Shown: positions 1 to 5,376 of the stretch, piece after piece | How the letters are laid out: each line of letters opens with the position of its first letter | Position numbering within the stretch: position 1 is the stretch's first letter | NCBI GenBank assembly: GCA_013414725.1 | Contig: CP058706.1 | Coordinates: 506,633 to 512,008, forward strand | Length of the DNA stretch: 5,376 nt | Source: Coxiellaceae bacterium | GTDB taxonomy: Bacteria > Pseudomonadota > Gammaproteobacteria > GCA-013414725 | Direction of reading: 5' to 3' | Notes under the pieces: generated by a model | The model's input: the letters and a program-made list of their open reading frames with translations, nothing else | Database searches by the model: none | What the model was told of the DNA's origin: nothing | Translations under genes and position numbers: made by a program

Positions 1-420
1 AATGGCCGCACACTCAGGCCCCAATAAGCTACCGGGAAACAAAGCAATAAACGCCGGCACAGTCACTGACAAAAACGCCAATACCGGTACTGATTGCAAA
101 ATATCAATCATAGGAATAATGATGCGTTCAGCATGCTTACTTTTCGCGGCCCAGGTAGCAAACACAAAAGTAAATAATAAAGAGCAACATAAGGCCAATA
201 GCATGCGCAAGACGGTACGCAATGAATAATAGGCCAGATGGTGTGGGTCTAATGATATGGCGAGTGGCTCTCCTAATTGATAGGGAGTGGCCATTTGTTT
301 AGCGCCCCAGACTAGTAGGACAATGATGCCTAATACCAGGCATAACGCTGCCAAGTCCCAGTAATTAGGATACGCCCACTTAATCGCTTCGCCACGGTTA
401 TAAGTACGTTCTTGGGTCAT
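1..420 (-). CDS. ABC transporter permease, NitT/TauT-like double-domain type (5' part, runs off left edge)
   Basis: This is the N-terminal 140 residues of an inner-membrane permease; the frame is open to the window edge. It begins MTQERTYNRGEAIKWAYPNY. A first membrane segment lies at about residues 22-40 and a second at about 68-90. A third hydrophobic stretch follows the motif IIPMIDILQSVPVLAFLS (about 101-118). The segment around LRTVLRMLLAL and IDILQSVPVLAFLS is typical of a family of roughly 570-600-residue fused permeases, annotated as nitrate/sulfonate/bicarbonate-type, that pair with a separate ATPase. The partner ATPase is not in view and the substrate is unknown. The ATG at 420-418 is preferred because the ATG 12 bases upstream meets TAA two codons later. 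A weak GGA lies about 7 bases before the start. The family call comes from recalled sequence character and is fairly sure; the substrate is not assigned. Confidence 0.85.
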   Translation of the reverse strand, partial: MTQERTYNRGEAIKWAYPNYWDLAALCLVLGIIVLLVWGAKQMATPYQLGEPLAISLDPHHLAYYSLRTVLRMLLALCCSLLFTFVFATWAAKSKHAERIIIPMIDILQSVPVLAFLSVTVPAFIALFPGSLLGPECAAI

Positions 421-726
421 CGGTTAATCCATATTTTTATGAAGTGTGGAGCAAGGGCCCAGTATTTTATGGTGCTAATTTTGCGGTAAATGTGCGGCAA
501 GTTCCAGGGAATTGCAAGCTTAAAACAAGATAGCTTTTCAAATAGGTATGAACACCATTAAAAATCGAGGACTGGTATAAGGTCGTGGCAATCACTCTGC
601 GGATTCTCTCTGGCTAACGCCGGGTTTTGTTAAGAAGGTGGATCCGCTTTGCCTGATCCACCCTACATTATTGTAATGCGCAACTTGACCTTTCTCTTGC
701 CGGAGGGATTGGTATACCTTGTGTTT
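421..726. other. Intergenic region without a recognisable gene
   Basis: These 306 bases lie between the permease start and the end of F-box/ankyrin copy A. I find no open frame on either strand that looks like protein; the longest plus-strand ATG frame near 547 stops after nine codons. The region should hold the permease promoter. A possible -10 box TAAAAT reads on the minus strand at about 465-470, but no convincing -35 box accompanies it. The only clear structure is the hairpin at 637-662. Confidence 0.6.
637..662. repeat. REP-like hairpin, GGTGGATC / GATCCACC
   Basis: A perfect 8-bp inverted repeat (GGTGGATC at 637-644, GATCCACC at 655-662) encloses the 10-base loop CGCTTTGCCT. Read on the minus strand it is preceded by GTAG and has the form GTAGGGTGGATCAGGC, the look of dispersed intergenic palindromes found in many gammaproteobacteria. 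It lies 65 bases beyond the stop of copy A and could act as a weak terminator or mRNA 3' stabiliser, but no T-run follows it on the minus strand. The repeat identity is recalled by appearance; copy number cannot be judged from one window. Confidence 0.6.
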
Positions 727-1578
727 TCATTTTTCTGCTAAATAGAGTTGGATCTCGCGATGTTTGACTGCCAATTCATAAGGAATTTCCTCATCCCTAT
801 TTTTAATATCCAACCTTGCCCCAGCGCCGACCAATAGCTGTACGCCGTCGAAATGGCCTTGGCTTGCTACATAATGGAGTGGTGTTTCACCATAACAATT
901 AGTGCTGTTGATTGAAACCTGGTTTGCAATTAAGACTTTCATGCTCTCACAGGCACCGTCCATAGCAGCAATGTCAAATACACTTAAACCGCAATCCTCT
1001 GCTAGCCATGCTCCTTCTCCTGTACTAATAAAACCATTGCAGCGTGCATTTAAATCAAATTTATATTCAGCCAATATTTGCAAAATTGCCGCATTAGTGG
1101 CAGCAGCATGCACGATCATTTTATGGTGCTGATTATTATTTTAAAAGTTTTAGCTTTGTTAATAAGCTGGGGACATTGCTGAATAATAGCCAAAAAGCTT
1201 TTCCAATCCTTGCTCAGCAACTTCATACATTAACGCTAAAACTTTATTTTCCTTGGTTGCCGACAAATTTTTTACTGCCAAAAGAAAAGGCTTACAACGC
1301 AATACAAAAGCATAATAGCTTTCATTGGGCATTAGTTGGGGTGAGCTAGTAAGCAATTGATTAACATGTTCTTTCCAATACTGATCGGCTTTAGCCTGTT
1401 CTGCAAAAACGATTGGTTTGCAGAAACATTGCCAATGATTTATGGTCTAGCAATGATAATAAGCTGTGCAACACATCTAAAGGTAATTTTTGAATTGGGC
1501 TTCCTTGCAATCCAGAAATAACTATAGGTCTATCCTCTTTTTCATTATTGTTTACTTTTTTCGGAAAAATCGATGCAT
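727..1578 (-). pseudogene. F-box/ankyrin-repeat effector-like protein, decayed copy A
   Basis: Joined frames give a protein of roughly 280 residues. The likely start is the ATG at 1578, but its own frame stops after eight codons. The coding frame resumes at about 1576 (SIFPKKVNNN). An F-box spans about 1486-1363: LPLDVLHSLLSLLDHKSL, then NRF, then YWKEHV. It is broken at the A-run 1405-1409. A helical middle region (SYYAFVLRCKPFLLAV) runs in frame to a TAA at 1159-1161. Inside it, near 1190-1196, the ancestral frame shifts by +1 (AIIQQCPQLINKAK). It returns near 1132-1140 to an ankyrin region ending at 727, with repeats seen as SVFDIAAMDGACESMKVLI, ETPLHYVASQGHFDGVQLLV and IPYELAVKHREIQLYLAEK. 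F-boxes bind eukaryotic Skp1 and ankyrin repeats bind target proteins. F-box plus ankyrin is the AnkB layout of Legionella, where it is a secreted effector; a similar role for the ancestor is inference. Copy B is its paralogue. Confidence 0.85.
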
Positions 1579-1582
1579 AATT

Positions 1583-1590
1583 CCCCCTCT
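1583..1590 (-). promoter_or_regulatory. Ribosome binding site of copy A
   Basis: The minus strand reads AGAGGGGG four bases before the ATG at 1578. This purine-rich site marks that ATG as the former start of copy A, although its frame now stops after eight codons. It supports a one-base loss just after the start codon rather than an internal start elsewhere. Confidence 0.5.
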
Positions 1591-1652
1591 AATTAGTCAC
1601 AAACTTATTTCATAAAAGACAAATAATCAAATCTAGTCAAAATTGCTAAAAA

Positions 1653-1672
1653 TAACCCATATAAACGGGTTA
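1653..1672 (-). terminator. Weak rho-independent terminator after the ATPase remnant
   Basis: On the minus strand a 6-bp stem TAACCC / GGGTTA with an 8-base loop begins 9 bases after the ATPase stop codon, and the strand then reads ATTTTTAGC. Position and T-run fit a terminator for the 1681-2194 gene, but the stem is short. Confidence 0.45.
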
Positions 1673-1680
1673 AACAGAAA

Positions 1681-2194
1681 CTAATCAACTTGAAGTAAAT
1701 CAACCAAATTTTTTAATGCGTCCACAAACGGGATAAATTCTATATTATCATGATATTGACGATGTTTACCGCCATAAATTAAATATAATTTTGCCATAGG
1801 ATAGTCTTTAGCAAAAGCCTTTAAACCATTGAGGTCTTTGGAAGATATGTTGGTTTTACGCTTAATTTCAAAAGCATATAAGCCTTTTTACCATAGGCCA
1901 CAAAATCAACTTAAACCGCTTATTTTCTATCAGGCGATGTACTTCGTTAAGAATAGCAGGCACTTTTTGGACTTCATCGATAATAATCCAATCCCGAAAC
2001 TTGGGTGGAATTAATGATTCCAAGCGGTTAGGATTGGCTACAAGTTGCGCTAAGACAGCGGTATCTAGCAAATCTAGATATAAAGCATTATTGAAATGTT
2101 GTTTGACCCAATGTGTTTTTCCCGTGCCTCTAGGGCCAAAAAGAAAAATACTTTGGGTACTATCTAAGTTAATTTTGAGTAATCTGGTAAACAG
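1681..2194 (-). pseudogene. AAA_14/DUF4143-family ATPase, internally deleted and frameshifted
   Basis: The frame starts FTRLLKINLDSTQSIFLF and carries a Walker A motif GPRGTGKT (2137-2114) and a Walker B-like motif WIIIDEVQKVP. It follows this family closely as far as RFKLIL (about 1901). There it jumps directly to the family's C-terminal end, VDFVAYGKKAY. A two-base shift near 1874-1880 then leads to AFEIKRKTNISSKDLNGL and DYPMAKLYLIYGG, ending at the TAG at 1683-1681. Intact members are usually around 380-400 residues; about 170 codons remain, so sensor, arginine-finger and most of the DUF4143 region are gone. The junction falls in AAGTTGATTTTG, which fits both flanks and suggests deletion at a short direct repeat. 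The codon where these proteins usually start is CTG (2194-2192), directly abutting the inverted repeat. Family members often sit in accessory DNA and their role is poorly known. This copy is certainly non-functional as a full ATPase. Confidence 0.85.
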
Positions 2195-2198
2195 ATTG

Positions 2199-2251
2199 CC
2201 AAAAATATGGGAAATTTGGGAAAAACTTTGCCAAATTTCCCATATTTTTGG
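2199..2251. repeat. Perfect 21-bp-arm palindrome (left repeat unit)
   Basis: The arms 2199-2219 and 2231-2251 are exact reverse complements over 21 bases (key parts CCAAAAATATGGG and CCCATATTTTTGG). They surround the 11-base loop GAAAAACTTTG. Such a structure forms a strong hairpin in RNA or a cruciform in DNA. It contains the 2195-2241 repeat plus ten further bases that complete the right arm. Confidence 0.9.
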
Positions 2252-2326
2252 GGAAATGTCAAGATAACTTATTGATTTTCGGATCCGCCTGCTTTAACAA
2301 AATAAATGATGCCTTCAAAGCCTTTT

Positions 2327-2373
2327 GGGAAATTTGGCAAAGTTTTTCCCAAATTTCCCGTATTTTTGGCAAT
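2327..2373. repeat. Second, inverted copy of the 47-base repeat, partly truncated palindrome
   Basis: This is the reverse complement of 2195-2241 with one mismatch. Its own hairpin has only 11-bp arms (GGGAAATTTGG at 2327-2337, CCAAATTTCCC at 2349-2359) around an 11-base loop. The outer left arm present in the first unit is missing and the sequence there reads CCTTTT instead. Confidence 0.85.
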
Positions 2374-2395
2374 GAGTGGGGTTAATCGCAGTAAC

Positions 2396-3353
2396 TTAAT
2401 ACAGACTGATACTTTTTTCATGAGGAACTATAATATTTTGCTTTTGCATTTCTTCTGCTAAATAATTTGCTACAGCCTCATGCCTTTCTTTCTTGGCTAA
2501 TTCATAAGAACTGTCGCTCTTACCATTTTTAACATTTAACTTCGCCCCATTAATAACAAGTAACTGGACACAACTTAAATGGCCGGCTCTTGCAGCATAA
2601 TGCAAAGGCAATTCTTCATGGCCTTGGCTTTCATTCGGCGAAATGCCTTTTTGCAACAATATTCCCATACATTCGTAAGATCCATTCATGGCAGCAATAT
2701 CTAATGGACTTTCACCACAATTGTCTAACCAAAACTCATCCTCCCCTGAATTAGCATGACTATTACATTTAATCACACGGCCTTCACAACGGGCCGTTAA
2801 GCTGACACCGCTCTCTATTAGTTTCTGCAAAATTGCCACATTGTTGCCTGCTACAGCTGCATGAACTAATGTTTTTTATGATGTGCATCATGCTTAAAAT
2901 TTTTGGCCTGGGCCATTATTTCGGGGCGCTGTTCTATAATGGTAAAAAAGCACCTCTAATCCCGCCTCAGCCACTTGATACATCAATGATAAGATTTCTT
3001 TCGGGTCATTGATTTGAGCCAGGTTACTGATTGCTAAAAGATATGGCTTACAACGAAGAAAAAAGAATAATAATTCTCATTAGTTTTTAATCTTGGAACC
3101 ATTGTTAAGCATTGATTAACGCGCTGCTTCCAAACGATATCATCTTTGGCGTGACCATTAAAAAACCGGTTTAATTGTGCCACATGCATTAATGAGGCTT
3201 GATCTAGCATCGATAATATAATTCGTAATACATCTAAGGGAGTGCTTGAATAGGGGGCTGTGAGATGGAATTGCCCGCCTCTTCAAGGAGTTGTTTAGGA
3301 CCACTATTATGCTTTCGAGTAAAAATTGAAATATATATAAAAACATAAGCCAT
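2396..3353 (-). pseudogene. F-box/ankyrin-repeat effector-like protein, decayed copy B
   Basis: Joined frames give about 320 residues. The ATG at 3353 opens MAYVFIYISIFTRK, which stops at 3236-3234 exactly within the F-box LP motif. Copy A reads CCTTTAGATG there and copy B CCTTAGATG, so one T is lost. The F-box continues as LDVLRIILSMLDQASL, NRFF, DDIVWKQRV (to about 3118). The A-run at 3059-3064 is one short. The middle region then reads LRCKPYLLAISNLAQ and LMYQVAEAGLEVLF. A +1 shift at the A-run 2944-2949 gives TIIEQRPEIMAQAKNFK. The T-run 2872-2877 restores the earlier frame for the ankyrin part (TLVHAAVAGNN, SPLDIAAMNGSYECMGILL, ELPLHYAARAGHLSCVQLLV, SYELAKKERHEAVANYLAEE), ending at 2398-2396. 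It has a longer basic/hydrophobic tail than copy A (QKQNIIVPHEKSISLY) and an insert with Cys/His residues between the first two repeats. Function is inferred as for copy A. The last 147 codons remain open but lack an obvious start or ribosome site. Confidence 0.87.
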
Positions 3354-3368
3354 TGATCTCAGTCAGGT

Positions 3369-3401
3369 TTGTTAAGATTATCTATCAAAGATAATTAACA
3401 A
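3369..3401. promoter_or_regulatory. Imperfect palindrome just upstream of copy B
   Basis: TTGTTAAGATTATC (3369-3382) pairs with GATAATTAACAA (3390-3401) over 12 bp with a two-base bulge and a 7-base loop. It ends 15 bases before the ATG of copy B and overlaps a possible minus-strand promoter (TTGTTA, 15 bases, TAATCT), so an operator is possible. It could instead be a terminator for the outer-membrane protein gene ending at 3465, but no T-run follows. Its role is undecided. Confidence 0.4.
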
Positions 3402-3464
3402 AAGCATATACCAAGTTTTTTAACAGTCAATTCCGTATATCGAAGGAAAGTTGGACCCGTTTCT

Positions 3465-4130
3465 TTAGAAGTTGTAACGAATACCTAGACCAATCACGTT
3501 AGACCCTGCGTTATCGGCACCATATAATCCAAAAGCGCCAGAACGATGGTGAATGCGTAAGACTAATTGCCATTGCGGGTGTTTTGGCAAAGCCAAAGTA
3601 GTTTCAAACATTAAATAGTTCAGCAACTGCTTGGTGTCGGTGGAGTCTTCTGCTTCCCAAGTGGGGACACGGGTCACATAAGAAACGCCCCAACCAATCG
3701 CATAAGTGTTAACTAAAAACTTGTCCCATGGAAAATGCTCCCAGCGAAATGTCACATAGGGATCAAATTCATAAATCGGACCATCGGGGTCTGTTCGATA
3801 GGCGACATTACCAGCAATAGCGACGGTGGTCACCAATGGTTGCACATAGCGCCGTAACATATTGTCAGGAGACAGCTCTTTTGCCAACTCTAAGGAATAG
3901 AGCGTTTCATCACCAAAATTCATCGAAAAAACTTGCAGCAAGTTTTCATCTACCAGTTTTCCGGCATAAAACATCACTGACCAAGGATAATCAATCTGGT
4001 CTGGCGACAACGATTGCGCTGCGGCAGGCTCTGGAGTTGCTGGAGTTGCTGGCGTAGCAGGCGCAGTCGCTGCAACAGCTATTACACTCAAGGCACTCAA
4101 AATTAAAGCTGATATAAATTTCTGTAACAT
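3465..4130 (-). CDS. Outer-membrane beta-barrel protein precursor, PagL (acyloxyacyl hydrolase)-like
   Basis: The 221-residue protein starts MLQKFISALILSALSVIAVA, a clear signal peptide with probable cleavage around AVA-A (residue 20-22). An Ala/Thr/Pro linker (ATPATPATPEPAAA) follows, made by three 9-base repeats at 4031-4057. The mature part alternates in the manner of a beta-barrel (YEFDPYVTFRWEHFPW, VNTYAIGWGVSYVTRV) and ends in Phe (GLGIRYNF), the usual outer-membrane insertion signal. The C-terminal block IHHRSGAFGLYG with GSNVIGLGIRY resembles PagL lipid A 3-O-deacylases. PagL uses a His-x-Ser pair, seen here as H195-R-S197, and a downstream Glu, where this protein appears to have Asn211. 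Enzyme activity is therefore doubtful. The ATG at 4130 is chosen over a TTG five codons upstream because it directly begins the signal peptide. It is divergent from polA. Localisation is well supported; the function is tentative. Confidence 0.8.
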   Translation of the reverse strand: MLQKFISALILSALSVIAVAATAPATPATPATPEPAAAQSLSPDQIDYPWSVMFYAGKLVDENLLQVFSMNFGDETLYSLELAKELSPDNMLRRYVQPLVTTVAIAGNVAYRTDPDGPIYEFDPYVTFRWEHFPWDKFLVNTYAIGWGVSYVTRVPTWEAEDSTDTKQLLNYLMFETTLALPKHPQWQLVLRIHHRSGAFGLYGADNAGSNVIGLGIRYNF

Positions 4131-4258
4131 AGGTCCATCATTCAATTAAGTTGGGTTATGATAAACATAACATATATAAAAGCTACAATCGTCTATGATT
4201 TTTATCCCCCGGAAATTGTTATCATAAGCGATCTATTAATATTTGAGCAACCCTAACT
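4131..4258. promoter_or_regulatory. Divergent promoter region between the outer-membrane protein gene and polA
   Basis: These 128 bases must serve both directions. For polA a weak candidate is TTGTTA (4216-4221) and TAATAT (4237-4242), with a short 15-base spacer; a GAG at 4245-4247 is the only ribosome-site candidate. For the minus gene the AT-rich stretch around 4165-4180 is the likely -10 area, and GGA at 4136-4134 may be the ribosome site. TTATGATAA (4156-4164) and TTATCATAA (4219-4227) are reverse complements of each other, one on each side. The assignments are weak. Confidence 0.35.
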
Positions 4259-5376
4259 ATGAAAGAACCCAAGCCCCCTGTTGTGCTAATTGACGGCTCT
4301 TCTTATTTATACCGCGCCTTTCATGCCCTGCCTCCCTTGAACAACTCCCGTGGTGAGCCTACTGGGGCAGTCTATGGGGTATTGAACATGATTCGTAAAT
4401 TGTTGGCCGACTATCGCCCTGAACTAGTCGCTGTGGTATTCGACCCTAAAGGCCGAACATTCCGGGACGAGATTTATCCCTACTACAAAGCTAACCGCCC
4501 GCCCATGCCTGAGGAATTGCAACTGCAAATTAAACCATTGCATGGCATCATCCGTGCCATGGGAATTCCTCTGCTCATTATTGAAGGCGTGGAAGCAGAT
4601 GATGTGATCGGTACCCTTGCCAAACAAGCAGAGCTGTCAGGTCATCAGGTACTGATTTCCACAGGCGATAAAGACATGGCACAATTAGTCGATGCCAACA
4701 TCACTTTGATCAATACGATGAGTGGCGCCCTCTTAGATGAGAAAGGCGTACAAGAAAAGTTTGGTGTCTCACCATCACAAATTATCGATTATTTAACCTT
4801 AATGGGTGACAACGTTGATAACATACCCGGTGTTCCCAAAGTAGGGCCAAAAACAGCAGCAAAATGGCTGGCCGATTATAAAAACTTGGATAATATTATC
4901 CAACATGCTGGCGAAATCAGCGGCAAAGTTGGCGAAAACCTGCGTGCCAACCTTGACCAACTACCACTCAGCAAACAATTAGTCACTATTAAAACAGATG
5001 TGGCCCTACCAGTCACACTCACTGAACTTGTGCCTACCTCGGCGGATCAGGCCAATTTGCGTGAATATTTTCAGCGACTAGAATTTCGTGGCTGGTTGGA
5101 AGAACTTAATAAAAATACTGTCAGCAATAAAGCTGCGCAGCAATATCAGATGATCAACACTACAGCAGAATTTGAAGCGATATGGCCTACATTAATGCAA
5201 GCTGATGTAGTTGCATTCGACACCGAAACAACAGACTTAGATTTTTTACAAGCAAAAATCGTCGGTGTTTCATTCGCAGTGACACCAGGCACCGCTTATT
5301 ATATTCCAATCGGGCACGATTACCCTGATGCACCTTCCCAATTACCAGCCACTTATTTACTGTCACATTTAAAAAC
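4259..5376 (+). CDS. polA: DNA polymerase I (5' part, runs off right edge)
   Basis: The first 372 codons of polA are intact. The enzyme removes RNA primers, fills gaps in lagging-strand synthesis and repairs DNA. The 5'-3' exonuclease (FEN-like) domain occupies about residues 7-290. All its metal-binding acids are present: D12 (VVLIDGSSYLYRAFHA), D62 (VVFDPKGRTFRDE), E112, D114 and D115 (GVEADDVIG), D137 and D139 (STGDKDMAQL), D184 and D187 (LMGDNVDNIPGVPKVGPKTA). After a linker shorter than in E. coli, the 3'-5' proofreading domain begins. Its first exonuclease motif, DTE, is intact (D321, E323, in VVAFDTETTDLD), so proofreading was probably kept, unlike in Taq-type enzymes. The polymerase domain is beyond the window. 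The start at 4259 agrees with the family length before the first Asp; the ribosome site is weak. Recognition is certain. Confidence 0.98.
   Translation, partial: MKEPKPPVVLIDGSSYLYRAFHALPPLNNSRGEPTGAVYGVLNMIRKLLADYRPELVAVVFDPKGRTFRDEIYPYYKANRPPMPEELQLQIKPLHGIIRAMGIPLLIIEGVEADDVIGTLAKQAELSGHQVLISTGDKDMAQLVDANITLINTMSGALLDEKGVQEKFGVSPSQIIDYLTLMGDNVDNIPGVPKVGPKTAAKWLADYKNLDNIIQHAGEISGKVGENLRANLDQLPLSKQLVTIKTDVALPVTLTELVPTSADQANLREYFQRLEFRGWLEELNKNTVSNKAAQQYQMINTTAEFEAIWPTLMQADVVAFDTETTDLDFLQAKIVGVSFAVTPGTAYYIPIGHDYPDAPSQLPATYLLSHLK

Larger units (their letters stand above)
2195..2373. mobile_element. MITE-like element with 47-bp terminal inverted repeats
   Basis: The element begins ATTGCCAAAAATATGGG and ends in the reverse complement of ATTGCCAAAAATACGGG. 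The two 47-base ends (2195-2241 and 2327-2373) match with a single T/C difference. The 85-base core has no full gene. On the minus strand it contains a short open tail (KGFEGIIYFVKAGGSENQ, stop at 2269-2271) that could be a gene fragment or chance. No target-site duplication is obvious: the flanks read ACAG on the left and GAGT on the right. It lies directly upstream of the ATPase remnant's presumed start codon. A non-autonomous transposable element is the best explanation; two independent insertions of a palindromic repeat in opposite orientation is the alternative. Confidence 0.55.

Noticed and set aside
464..476. ATTTTATGGTGCT shared with 1118-1130 in copy A
   Set aside because: Only 13 bases are identical and the flanks diverge quickly; this is not enough to claim a gene remnant or repeat.
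902..1132. Plus-strand open frame of 76 codons
   Set aside because: It is antisense to the ankyrin region of copy A and has no family character.
2001..2267. Plus-strand open frame of 88 codons
   Set aside because: It lies opposite the ATPase Walker region and ends in the palindrome; the minus-strand translation has clear motifs, this one has none.
2195..2373. CRISPR-like array
   Set aside because: There are only two units, in inverted rather than direct orientation, with no spacer series.
3158..3346. Minus-strand 62-residue hydrophobic small protein starting MFLYIFQFLLES
   Set aside because: It is an alternative frame over the N-terminus and F-box of copy B; the F-box frame is supported by comparison with copy A.
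727..3353. Many homopolymer indels as sequencing or assembly error
   Set aside because: The neighbouring polA (372 codons), outer-membrane protein gene and permease are all free of frameshifts, and the ATPase remnant shows a large deletion that is not an error. Decay is more likely, though read-level data would be needed to exclude errors at single runs.
3836..4057. Plus-strand open frame of 73 codons
   Set aside because: Antisense shadow of the outer-membrane protein gene.
4424..4627. Minus-strand open frame of 67 codons
   Set aside because: Antisense shadow of polA, which has all expected catalytic residues.

Overview
The window looks like a chromosomal segment of an AT-rich gammaproteobacterium with an intracellular or host-associated history, most probably of the order Legionellales. 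This rests on an Escherichia coli-like DNA polymerase I, a gammaproteobacterial-type double-domain ABC permease, and two decayed genes that joined a eukaryotic-type F-box to ankyrin repeats, the architecture of the Legionella effector AnkB. The species cannot be named from this stretch.

Layout. Positions 1-420 (minus) hold the first 140 codons of an intact ABC transporter permease that runs off the left edge. Positions 421-726 are non-coding and carry a short REP-like hairpin. Positions 727-3353 (all minus strand) are a gene graveyard with three remnants: F-box/ankyrin copy A (727-1578), an AAA_14/DUF4143 ATPase with its middle deleted (1681-2194), and F-box/ankyrin copy B (2396-3353). Between the ATPase and copy B lies a MITE-like element of about 179 bp, bounded by 47-bp inverted repeats, one of which is itself a perfect 21-bp-arm palindrome. 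An intact outer-membrane beta-barrel precursor with a PagL-like C-terminus follows (3465-4130, minus). It is divergent from polA (4259 to the right edge, plus), of which 372 codons are present.

How it fits together. The intact genes at the two ends (permease, outer-membrane protein, polA) look like stable chromosome. The middle is accessory DNA that was acquired, duplicated and is now degrading. Copies A and B were recognised by joining reading frames. In both, F-box, helical middle region and ankyrin region follow in the same order, but they are split by one- or two-base indels, mostly in runs of A or T. Comparing the copies shows where most indels lie. The most unusual point is that both copies leave frame by +1 at the same codon position and return near the same place, and between those points they differ mainly at silent codon positions of the shifted frame.
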